DNA from: CAYYED01 sp964470785
GTDB taxonomy: Bacteria; Patescibacteriota; Minisyncoccia; Minisyncoccales; PEYH01
Assembly (NCBI GenBank): GCA_964470785.1
Contig: CAYYED010000033.1
Location: 1-9,484 of the forward strand
DNA length: 9,484 nt
Direction of reading: 5' to 3'
The notes below the pieces were generated by a model. That model saw nothing but the letters and a program-made list of their open reading frames with translations. It ran no database searches and was not told the DNA's origin. Below, piece by piece: positions 1-5,798 of the stretch. How positions within the stretch are numbered: position 1 is the first letter of the stretch; each line of letters begins with the position of its first letter. A program made the position numbers and the translations under genes.

Positions 1-528
1 TGGCCGGCATCTTGGCCGGAACGAAATCCCTTGATCGTTCTTGCAGCATTTACTTTTAACAGCAATCACGATCATTTAATTGTATGGGAGAGGCAGGAAA
101 GAGGGCTTTCACAGTTCATGCAAAAAACCGGAATAAGCGTATCAAAACATTTTAATGAAAAATACAAGGAACAAGGCACTGTATTAAAACCCTACACATT
201 TAAAGTCATAGAATCGGATAGGTATTTACAAAGAGTTGTTCCTTATGTAATGGTAAAAAATACCTTTGAAATGCATCCAAACGGGTATCAATGGGCAGTT
301 CATAATTTTGAGCAGGCGTGGGAATGGGCAATCCGTTATCCGTTTTCTAGCTTAGGCGATTATGCAGGAATAAGAAACTCTCCTATTGTGGATACGGCGC
401 GACTTAAAGAAATTTTGGGTACTTCGAAAGAGTTTAAATCTTTATGTAAAGACATGATTTTAAATCGGGAACACATAGGAGAAGATGAAATGTCAGAAAC
501 AATTCATTTTTCTTTAGAAGAAGATTAG
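1..528 (+). CDS. REP-associated tyrosine transposase (Y1/HUH, IS200-like), 5'-partial
   Basis: The reading frame is open to the first base of the window, so the N-terminus most likely lies upstream; a TTG at 31 could serve as a start but would leave only about a dozen residues before the HUH motif and remove the first strand of the domain. Numbering from that TTG, NHDH supplies the two metal-binding histidines (H13, H15; HDH instead of the usual hydrophobic middle residue). A FNEKY...G segment (about 41-49) matches the FNxKYxxxG region of the family, and Y72 in PYVMVKN is the best candidate for the nucleophilic tyrosine. This family cuts and rejoins single-stranded DNA at hairpin-forming REP sequences. 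Two palindromes lie immediately behind the stop codon, as expected for a RAYT and its REP substrate. The acidic tail (ends SLEED) is not part of the catalytic core. The family is fairly certain; activity is unknown. Confidence 0.78.
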   Translation, partial: WPASWPERNPLIVLAAFTFNSNHDHLIVWERQERGLSQFMQKTGISVSKHFNEKYKEQGTVLKPYTFKVIESDRYLQRVVPYVMVKNTFEMHPNGYQWAVHNFEQAWEWAIRYPFSSLGDYAGIRNSPIVDTARLKEILGTSKEFKSLCKDMILNREHIGEDEMSETIHFSLEED

Positions 529-530
529 TT

Positions 531-576
531 CCGGAACTTCCGAAGTTCCGGTTTCCGGAACTTCGGAAGTTCCGAA
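531..576. repeat. REP-like palindrome doublet behind the transposase
   Basis: Two near-identical palindromes lie in tandem. Unit 1 (531-551) has perfect 10-bp arms CCGGAACTTC and GAAGTTCCGG around one base. Unit 2 (556-574) has 9-bp arms CGGAACTTC and GAAGTTCCG around one base. They start 2 bp after the transposase stop codon and end 8 bp before tRNA-Pro. Paired short palindromes next to a Y1 transposase are the classic layout of REP/REPIN elements. Neither is followed by a T-run, so they do not look like intrinsic terminators. That they are the substrate of the neighbouring enzyme is inference. Confidence 0.8.
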
Positions 577-582
577 GCAAAA

Positions 583-653
583 CGGGGTGTAGTATAATGG
601 CAGTACGCGGGCTTCGGGAGTCCGTATTCTGGGTTCAATTCCCAGCACCCCGA
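583..653 (+). tRNA. tRNA-Pro (anticodon CGG)
   Basis: A complete cloverleaf can be folded by hand. The acceptor stem is CGGGGTG (583-589) with CACCCCG (646-652) and discriminator A653. The D stem is GTAT/GTAC with GG in the loop. The anticodon stem CGGGC/GTCCG carries loop TTCGGGA (613-619), giving anticodon CGG (615-617) and G37. The T stem CTGGG/CCCAG encloses TTCAATT. The C1-G72 pair, A73 and G37 are typical of tRNA-Pro. The 3' CCA is not encoded (CAT follows), so it must be added by a CCA-adding enzyme. It reads CCG codons. Confidence 0.96.
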
Positions 654-726
654 CATTAATAATTTTAATTATGAAGATTTTTGTATAACATATTATTAAT
701 GATTTTTATGATTTAAGATATCAAAT

Positions 727-1032
727 ATGGAAAATCCATTTTTTTCAAAACTTAAAGGAGAAGTAATCGTGGAAAACATTCCAGAAGAAAAAATAGACAA
801 ACTGGAGGGCTTAATCAATGATTTTGAAGAAGCGTCTTTAGAGAAAGATTCTAAAAACCGCATTCTTTCCTCTCAATTTATTGCCAAAGGAATGTTAAGG
901 GTCTTAACCAGCAAAGAGGCAATGGGTAAAAAATTGGCAAAAATCATTAAAAAAGAGTTTAATGGCAAGACATCTTTTACCCGCTGCCGCCAGGAAGGCA
1001 CTTTTCGCGTTAAGGTTAATTTAAATTTTTAA
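727..1032 (+). CDS. Small hypothetical protein, 101 aa
   Basis: I do not recognise this gene. It encodes a soluble, charged protein with no signal peptide or membrane segment. Residues about 19-80 look helical and rich in Lys/Glu, followed by GKTSFTRCRQEGTFRVKV, which looks like a short beta hairpin at the C-terminus. There are two possible early starts; the ATG at 727 is the first in frame, and no Shine-Dalgarno sequence precedes it, as for the other genes here. It stands alone between tRNA-Pro and tRNA-Ala, with an AT-rich 73-bp leader. Amino-acid use is normal for the window and the frame is uninterrupted, so it is probably a real gene, but no function can be proposed. Confidence 0.6.
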   Translation: MENPFFSKLKGEVIVENIPEEKIDKLEGLINDFEEASLEKDSKNRILSSQFIAKGMLRVLTSKEAMGKKLAKIIKKEFNGKTSFTRCRQEGTFRVKVNLNF

Positions 1033-1033
1033 A

Positions 1034-1080
1034 TAACTGTAGTCCAGTGGCAAGACGCCGCATTTTTACCCCGCACCCTT
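1034..1080 (+). pseudogene. Possible tRNA relic (D-arm-like fragment)
   Basis: TGTAGTCCAGTGGCAAGAC (1038-1056) reads like positions 7-25 of a bacterial tRNA: T8, A9, a GTC/GAC D stem and the GTGGCAA loop. The following CCGCATTTTTACC could be a 5' anticodon arm, but its 3' half is not complementary, and no T arm or acceptor partner follows before tRNA-Ala starts at 1084. It is best read as a decayed or truncated tRNA; chance resemblance is possible. Confidence 0.3.
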
Positions 1081-1083
1081 TTT

Positions 1084-1154
1084 GGGCCTATAGTTTAATG
1101 GCAAAATACTACATTCGCATTGTAGGGATGGCAGTTCGATTCTGCCTAGGTCCA
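1084..1154 (+). tRNA. tRNA-Ala (anticodon CGC)
   Basis: The acceptor stem GGGCCTA (1084-1090) pairs with TAGGTCC (1147-1153), and A1154 is the discriminator. Pair 3-70 is G1086:U1151, the hallmark identity element of tRNA-Ala. The D stem is GTTT/AAAT with GG in the loop. The anticodon stem CTACA/TGTAG carries loop TTCGCAT with anticodon CGC (1116-1118). The T stem GGCAG/CTGCC encloses TTCGATT. The 3' extension is CCCA, so CCA is not encoded directly after A73. It reads GCG codons. The discriminator base is also the first base of an 18-bp inverted repeat that continues downstream. Confidence 0.96.
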
Positions 1155-1286
1155 CCCAGTTAGAAGTCTGCCCGGGAATTGATAATCCTTTCTTGATATT
1201 TCAGCTTAAACAATAATTAGGCCGGCCAGAGAGTGTTTTTGATACTCTCTGGCAATGGTATTTCATAAGCAGACTTCTAACTGGGT
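1154..1286. repeat. Inverted-repeat element flush with tRNA-Ala 3' end
   Basis: ACCCAGTTAGAAGTCTGC (1154-1171) is matched perfectly by its reverse complement at 1269-1286. Between the arms lie 97 bp that include a second, perfect 10-bp hairpin (GCCAGAGAGT 1225-1234 with ACTCTCTGGC 1244-1253, nine-base loop). The left arm starts at the tRNA discriminator base. The right arm and hairpin overlap the nominal 5' end of the DUF192 reading frame. The layout fits a small non-autonomous element or a structured tRNA trailer. No target-site duplication is obvious. Confidence 0.7.
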
Positions 1287-1866
1287 TGCCCCATTAAAAG
1301 CGGAACCATCCTTCGAATATTGGAGCATCAATCGGTTATATAATCTTTCAAAGCTTTTATCGTGGTTGCGAGCTCGAACCACTCATAACGGGGACACCCC
1401 CAGAAATGTTTTGCAAACCCAAACTGAAAAATATTTTTTATTGTTGATTATTGCCCTGTTTATTGCGATAGTCTTTTATTTTTTTATGGTACAAGACAAA
1501 ACACAAAATCCGTCCCAAGTTTGTTTTAGGGAACATTGTTTTGCGCTGGAAATTGCCGACACCCCGGAAAAAAGAGCTCAAGGCCTGATGTTTAGGCAGG
1601 AGCTTGCCCAAGACAAGGCAATGCTTTTTATTTATCCCCGCTCCGGAGTTTATAAGTTTTGGATGAAAAATACGCTTATTCCTCTTGATATTGTTTGGCT
1701 GGATAGAAATAAAAAAGTGGTGTTTATAGCGCACAATGCTCCTCCTTGCTATATTGAAGAATGTCCTTTGTTTGGCAATAACGAATCTTCTAATTATGTT
1801 TTGGAAATTAATGCCGGAATTGCAGAAAAAATCGGATTGGAGACTGGAGACAATGCAAGGTTTTGA
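1255..1866 (+). CDS. Membrane-anchored DUF192 protein, start uncertain
   Basis: Residues about 88-203 are a full DUF192 domain: LEIADTPEKRAQGLMFR, WMKNTLIPLDIVWLD, a PC...CP cysteine pair, then YVLEINAGIAEKIGLETGD. DUF192 proteins are small, usually secreted or lipid/membrane-anchored domains of unknown biochemical role. A hydrophobic segment (about 60-78) should anchor it with the domain outside the cytoplasm. The first ~52 codons look non-coding: they overlap an inverted-repeat arm, a GTGGTT...AACCAC hairpin (about 1362-1384) and a GGGGACACCCC hairpin (1390-1400), and they contain a TATAAT at 1339. A TTG start at 1411 would give a 151-aa protein beginning just before the membrane segment and fits better. 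No Shine-Dalgarno sequence marks either start. The stop codon overlaps the first base of a tandem repeat. Confidence 0.8.
   Translation: MVFHKQTSNWVAPLKAEPSFEYWSINRLYNLSKLLSWLRARTTHNGDTPRNVLQTQTEKYFLLLIIALFIAIVFYFFMVQDKTQNPSQVCFREHCFALEIADTPEKRAQGLMFRQELAQDKAMLFIYPRSGVYKFWMKNTLIPLDIVWLDRNKKVVFIAHNAPPCYIEECPLFGNNESSNYVLEINAGIAEKIGLETGDNARF
1339..1344 (+). promoter_or_regulatory. Candidate -10 box for the DUF192 gene
   Basis: A perfect TATAAT lies at 1339-1344 in an otherwise mixed-composition stretch, about 67 bp before the likelier TTG start at 1411. At 17-bp spacing the -35 position reads AATATT, a poor match, so the assignment rests on the -10 box. If used, transcription would start near 1351 and the start at 1255 would be excluded. 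Confidence 0.3.
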
Positions 1867-1927
1867 GATTAAGGGAGATTAAGGGAGATTAAGGGAGATT
1901 AAAGGAGATTAAAGGAGATTAAGGGAG
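1865..1927 (+). repeat. 10-bp tandem repeat with SD-like cores
   Basis: A decamer AAGGGAGATT/AAAGGAGATT repeats about six times without a break, from inside the DUF192 stop codon to 1927. Units at 1871, 1881 and 1891 read AAGGGAGATT, those at 1901 and 1911 read AAAGGAGATT, and a partial unit follows at 1921. Each unit contains a Shine-Dalgarno-like AAGGGAG or AAAGGAG. The period is close to one helical turn. Four bases after the last unit comes an ATG (1932) that opens a nine-codon frame. Confidence 0.9.
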
Positions 1928-1978
1928 TAATATGGTTGACGGATTTTTTTATTTTTGTTAAGCTCAAAAATAGAATTA

Positions 1979-2003
1979 GGTCCGTTGCATCGGACCATTT
2001 TTT
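1979..2003 (+). terminator. Intrinsic terminator upstream of nusA
   Basis: GGTCCG (1979-1984), loop TTGCAT, CGGACC (1991-1996), then ATTTTTT (1997-2003): a 6-bp GC-rich stem followed by a T-run. It would end transcripts from the DUF192 side before nusA, or act as an attenuator if transcription of nusA begins further upstream. Together with the tandem decamer and the repeat array, it accounts for the 370-bp gap between DUF192 and nusA. Confidence 0.7.
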
Positions 2004-2030
2004 AAAGAAATAATAAAACAAGGGAATTTA

Positions 2031-2209
2031 ATAAGAAATGTTCTCGACAAGCTCGAACAATAAGAAAGAAATGTTCTCGACAAGGACTGTCCTGAGCTTG
2101 TCGAAGGGCTCGAACAATAAGAAAGAAATGTTCTCGACAAGGCCTGTCCTGAGCTTGTCGAAGGGCTCGAGCAGTAATATTTACCGTTATTCTTCGAGCT
2201 TGTCGAGAA
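2031..2209. repeat. Palindromic repeat array (TCGACAAG/CTTGTCGA family)
   Basis: TTCTCGACAAGCTCGAA (2041-2057) is matched by its exact reverse complement at 2193-2209. Between them are two near-identical 57-bp direct copies (2060-2116 and 2117-2173), each with its own hairpin: TCGACAAG and CTTGTCGA arms around GGACTGTCC or GGCCTGTCC. The copies differ at very few positions (for example GGACTG versus GGCCTG). From memory, the CTGTCCTGAGCTTGTCGAAGG palindrome is common in intergenic DNA of many unrelated bacteria, as a REP-like element. The array ends 27 bp before the nusA start codon, so it may be part of the nusA leader. Its translation (a peptide with LSLSKG repeats) is not a real protein. 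Confidence 0.85.
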
Positions 2210-2236
2210 AGGTAATAATAATTTAATTAAACTCTT

Positions 2237-3616
2237 ATGGAAGACATTAAAACATTTGCTTCTTCGATTGCTCAAATTGCCGAAGAGAAAGGCATTGCTT
2301 ATGGAAGAATCATAGAAGTAGTGGAAACGGCTTTGGCAGCGGCCTATAAAAAAGACCATGATAAGAAAGGAGAAAATATTATAGCAAAATTAGACCCGGA
2401 AACAGGCGAAACAAAATTTTGTCAGATTTTAGACGTGGTAGATGAAGATATGATATATTCAGAAGAAGAGTTGGAAGAACTAAAACAAAAAAAAGAAAAA
2501 CAAATAGAGGCGGAAGAAGAGTTAGAAGAAGAAAAAAAGATTAGATTTAATCCCAGAAGGCATATTATGATAGAAGAAGCGAAAAAAATTAACCCTAAAA
2601 TAGAAGTAGGCCAAGAATTGAAGATATCCTTAAAAGCCAGTTCGGATTATGGCAGGATAGCTGCCCAGACCGCCAAGCAGGTAATTTTACAACGGCTGAA
2701 AGAAGCAGAAAGAGATGCTATTTTAGAGGAATTTAAAGAAAAAGAAGGAGAAGTGGTGTCCGGAATTGTCCAAAGAAAGGAAGGATTTAACATTTTTTTT
2801 GATTTGGGCAAGGCATTGGGAGTATTGCCGCCCGGTGAACAAATTAAGGGAGAAAGATATCTTATCGGACAAAGAATGCGTCTTCTCTTAAGAAGCGTGG
2901 AGTTGACCACAAAGGGCCCTTTAATTGTTCTTTCCCGGGCTTATCCCAAGCTTGTTACCAAGCTTTTTGAAATTGAGGTTCCGGAGGTTGCGGCCGGACA
3001 GGTAGAAATAAAAAGCATTGCCCGGGAATCGGGATTTCGGACAAAAATTGCCGTAATGTCCACTGAAGAGGGAATTGACCCCATAGGAGCTATGGTCGGG
3101 CAAAGAGGGACAAGAGTAATGGCAGTGATAAACAGTTTAAACGGAGAGAAGGTTGATATTATTGAGTGGGTGGACACTCCGGAAACATTTATTGCCAATT
3201 CTCTTTCTCCGGCCAAGGTAGCAGAAGTCAGGGTAGAAGAAAGAGGAAAAGCAACTGCCATTGTTCCTCAAGACCAGCTTTCTTTAGCCATAGGCAAGGG
3301 CGGGCAAAATGTCCGATTAGCTGCCAAACTGACCGGTTGGAAAATTGATATTAAAGTGGAAGGGCAAGCAGAGCCGGTAGATATAGAAAAATTTCAGGAA
3401 AAAGAACAAGAAAATGTTTCAAAAGAACAAGCCAAAGAACGAGTAGAAGAAAAAGAAGAGGACAATAAAGCGGACAAGAAAAAGGACAAGAAAGAGGAGG
3501 ACCCGGAGATATTGGAAACAAAGCAGACAGAACAAACAGAAACAAAAAAGCAGGTGCCGGCAGGGCCAAAAAAGAAAACTAAGGCAAAGAAACCAGAGAA
3601 AGAGCAAAAAGAATGA
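2237..3616 (+). CDS. nusA: Transcription elongation/termination factor NusA
   Basis: NusA binds RNA polymerase near the RNA exit channel and modulates pausing, intrinsic termination and antitermination. The order is canonical: an N-terminal RNAP-binding domain (1-~150, ending in TAKQVILQRLKEAERD), an S1 domain (~170-235), KH1 (~240-315, GQRG at 288-291) and KH2 (~316-375, AIGKGGQNVRLAAKLTGW with GKGG at 353-356). Two features differ from model bacteria: a Lys/Glu-rich insertion in the N-terminal domain (~75-108) and a Lys/Glu/Gln-rich, probably disordered tail (~385-459) in place of the acidic repeats of the Escherichia coli protein. The ATG lies in an AT-rich leader (TTTAATTAAACTCTT) without a Shine-Dalgarno sequence. 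The usual neighbours rimP and infB are absent; hppA follows after 29 bp without a terminator, so the two may be co-transcribed. Confidence 0.97.
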   Translation: MEDIKTFASSIAQIAEEKGIAYGRIIEVVETALAAAYKKDHDKKGENIIAKLDPETGETKFCQILDVVDEDMIYSEEELEELKQKKEKQIEAEEELEEEKKIRFNPRRHIMIEEAKKINPKIEVGQELKISLKASSDYGRIAAQTAKQVILQRLKEAERDAILEEFKEKEGEVVSGIVQRKEGFNIFFDLGKALGVLPPGEQIKGERYLIGQRMRLLLRSVELTTKGPLIVLSRAYPKLVTKLFEIEVPEVAAGQVEIKSIARESGFRTKIAVMSTEEGIDPIGAMVGQRGTRVMAVINSLNGEKVDIIEWVDTPETFIANSLSPAKVAEVRVEERGKATAIVPQDQLSLAIGKGGQNVRLAAKLTGWKIDIKVEGQAEPVDIEKFQEKEQENVSKEQAKERVEEKEEDNKADKKKDKKEEDPEILETKQTEQTETKKQVPAGPKKKTKAKKPEKEQKE

Positions 3617-3645
3617 ACCAATAAAATAATTAATTTACCAGAATT

Positions 3646-5628
3646 ATGAATTTCATAATAATTCCTTTTATTATTGCTATTTTATCTTTGTTTTTCGTTT
3701 TATTTTTAATTCAAAAGATTGTCCGCATAGAGGTTGGCAAACAAGAAGTCAGAGAAATTGCTCAAGCAATTAGAGAGGGCGCTAAAGCGTTTTTAGCAAG
3801 AGAGTTTAAGATAATGGCTTTGATTTTTCTTTTAGCCGCTATCGGGCTGGGCATCTTGTCCAAAGGAATTTCTGCCCCGATTATTTTTTTAATAGGAGCA
3901 ATAATCTCCAGTTTAGCCGGATATATCGGGATGATGGTTTCCACTATAACTAATTCCAGAACAGCGATAGCCAGCCAAAAAAGCTTTTCCCAGGGGTTCA
4001 AAACGGCTATTTGGGGAGGACAGGTAATGGGGTTTTTAGTTGTAGGGATGGGGCTTTTGGGAGTACTGATTATCTGGGCCATTTTTAAAGACGCAGAACT
4101 CTTGTTAAATTATGCTTTGGGCGCTTCTTTAGTAGCATTATTTATGAGAGTAGGCGGAGGCATTTTTACCAAAAGCGCTGATGTTGGCGCGGACTTGGTC
4201 GGAAAAATAGAGCAAGGAATTCCCGAAGACGACCCAAGAAATCCGGCCGTTATTGCCGACCAGGTAGGAGATAATGTCGGCGATATTGCCGGCATGGGGT
4301 CTGACCTTTTCGAATCATATGTTTCCGCCATTATTGCGGCAATGATTATCGGGGTAATTGCTTTTGGAATCCCGGGTTTGTTTTTTCCCTTATTTTTGGC
4401 AGGCATTGGCATTTTTTCTTCTCTTGTCGGCACATTTTTTATGTTCGTAGGAAAAAAGAAATCAGAAAGTTTTTCCGAACAGACCGAAGGAGTAAGGAAG
4501 GCCATGGAAAGGGGTATTTATATTGCCAACGGATTGATGCTTGTCGGGGCATATTTTTTAAGCATTTATTTTTTTCAGAACCTTAATTATTTTTGGGTAA
4601 TTGCTTTGGGATTGGCCGCGGGTTTGGTTATTGGAAAAACAACCGGATATTATACTTCAGAAAAAAACAGGCCAACCCTTGAGATTGCCGAGTCAGCCCA
4701 AACAGGGGCCTCAAGCGTGATTATTCAGGGAATTGTTGTCGGAATGAAAAGCACGGTTTTGCCTGTTTTAGCAGTAGGAGTTACTATAGTTTTGTCTTTC
4801 TATTTTGGCGGACTATACGGTATTGCTTTGGCTTCTTTGGGAATTTTGGCGGTTTTGGGCATTAACCTGTCCGCGGACTGTTATGGCCCGATTGCGGACA
4901 ATGCGGCCGGCATTGCGGAAATGTCCGGATTAGGTTCGGACACCCGGCAAAGGGTGGAAGCATTGGATGCTGTGGGGAACAGCACTGCCGCGATGGGCAA
5001 GGGCTTTGCCATTGGCGCTGCCGCTTTGGCTGCTTTGGCTTGGCTGGTAACTTATTCCCAAAAAATCGGATTGGAAACAATTAATTTGCTGGATTCAAAA
5101 TTATTAGCCGGTTTGTTTATTGGAGCAATGCTCCCCTTTTTCTTTTCTGCCCTTACAATGAAAGGAGTGGGCAAAGGGGCTTTAGAAATGGTTAAAGAAG
5201 TAAGAAGGCAGTTTCAAGAAAAAACCGGACTGATGCAGGGAACGGAAAAAGCAGATTACCGGATTTGTGTGGACATTGCTACCAAAAGAGCGCTTCGAGA
5301 AATGATTTTACCCGGCATTATTGTTGTCATTACTCCGATTCTTATTGGGTTGTTGCTGGGCAAAGAAGCAGTGGCCGGTACATTGGTCGGCGCATTGAGC
5401 GCCGGATTTTTACTGGCTCTTTTTATGGCTAATTCCGGCGCGGCTTGGGATAATGCCAAGAAATATATTGAAGCCGGCAATTTAGGCGGCAAAGGTTCTC
5501 CTGCTCATAAGGCAGTAGTAGTTGGAGATACTGTGGGAGACCCCATGAAGGATTGTAGTGGTCCGTCAATTAATATATTAATGAAATTAATATCAATTAT
5601 AAGCCTTATTATTGTAACTTTGCTGTAG
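3646..5628 (+). CDS. hppA: Membrane-bound ion-translocating pyrophosphatase
   Basis: HppA hydrolyses pyrophosphate and uses the energy to pump H+ or Na+ across the cytoplasmic membrane. At 660 aa it has the usual length, with about 15-16 hydrophobic segments. Substrate and metal-binding motifs are all present: DVGADLVGKIE (179-189), DPRNPAVIADQVGDNVGD (196-213), SADCYGPIADNAAGIAEM (409-426), DNAKKYIE (602-609) and GDTVGDPMKDCSGPSINILMKL (from 628). In GNSTAAMGKG (444-453), Ala448 and Gly451 occupy the positions that are Lys and Thr in K+-independent enzymes, so it is predicted to be K+-dependent. Whether it pumps H+ or Na+ cannot be decided by eye. It would recover energy from pyrophosphate made in biosynthesis, which suits a cell with limited respiration (inference). 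The start codon sits in a small palindrome (3643-3659). Confidence 0.97.
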   Translation: MNFIIIPFIIAILSLFFVLFLIQKIVRIEVGKQEVREIAQAIREGAKAFLAREFKIMALIFLLAAIGLGILSKGISAPIIFLIGAIISSLAGYIGMMVSTITNSRTAIASQKSFSQGFKTAIWGGQVMGFLVVGMGLLGVLIIWAIFKDAELLLNYALGASLVALFMRVGGGIFTKSADVGADLVGKIEQGIPEDDPRNPAVIADQVGDNVGDIAGMGSDLFESYVSAIIAAMIIGVIAFGIPGLFFPLFLAGIGIFSSLVGTFFMFVGKKKSESFSEQTEGVRKAMERGIYIANGLMLVGAYFLSIYFFQNLNYFWVIALGLAAGLVIGKTTGYYTSEKNRPTLEIAESAQTGASSVIIQGIVVGMKSTVLPVLAVGVTIVLSFYFGGLYGIALASLGILAVLGINLSADCYGPIADNAAGIAEMSGLGSDTRQRVEALDAVGNSTAAMGKGFAIGAAALAALAWLVTYSQKIGLETINLLDSKLLAGLFIGAMLPFFFSALTMKGVGKGALEMVKEVRRQFQEKTGLMQGTEKADYRICVDIATKRALREMILPGIIVVITPILIGLLLGKEAVAGTLVGALSAGFLLALFMANSGAAWDNAKKYIEAGNLGGKGSPAHKAVVVGDTVGDPMKDCSGPSINILMKLISIISLIIVTLL

Positions 5629-5683
5629 GTGTTTGATTTTTCAATAGTTCATTTTTAACCTCTTCCCCCAACCCTCTCTTTTT

Positions 5684-5712
5684 CTCCCCCTTCCCCTCAG
5701 GGGAAGGGGGAG
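5684..5712. repeat. Long C-rich/G-rich palindrome before tig
   Basis: CTCCCCCTTCCCCT (5684-5697) and AGGGGAAGGGGGAG (5699-5712) form a perfect 14-bp inverted repeat around one base. Weaker symmetry extends outward (CCCTCTCTTTTT on the left, AGAGGAGGAAAGGG on the right, to about 5728). No T-run follows on either strand, so it is not a standard intrinsic terminator, although such a stable hairpin would stall polymerase and protect RNA ends. Similar CCCTTCCCC...GGGGAAGGG palindromes are, as I recall, frequent intergenic repeats in many bacteria. The rest of the 170-bp hppA-tig gap is AT-rich with no clear promoter. Confidence 0.85.
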
Positions 5713-5798
5713 ATAGAGGAGGAAAGGGTAATTTGATAATTCAAAGATATTATACAAAGGTTTTATGAAAAAAAGAAGATAATTAACCCTAATTCAAC

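Noticed and set aside
1225..1253. Intrinsic terminator after tRNA-Ala
   Set aside because: Perfect 10-bp stem, but it is followed by AATGGTATTTC and not by a T-run.
1936..1964. Promoter TTGACG - 17 bp - TAAGCT before nusA
   Set aside because: The -35 box is good, but the -10 matches only three of six bases and the terminator at 1979 would end its transcript at once.
2031..2209. CRISPR array
   Set aside because: Only two full units, which are adjacent and lack unique spacers; the units are themselves palindromic and no cas gene is nearby.
2038..2226. 62-codon open frame with repeated LSLSKG peptides
   Set aside because: It is the translation of the palindromic repeat array; the periodicity is at DNA level and the same array also reads open on the other strand.
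5684..5712. Intrinsic terminator after hppA
   Set aside because: The stem is very strong but no T-run follows on either strand; kept as a palindromic repeat.
5733..5756. Promoter TTGATA with TATTAT/TATACA before tig
   Set aside because: The spacing between the boxes is only 9-12 bp, too short for a normal sigma-70 promoter.
5765..5782. Five-codon frame MKKRR upstream of tig
   Set aside because: Too short to support and no ribosome binding site; expected by chance in A-rich DNA.
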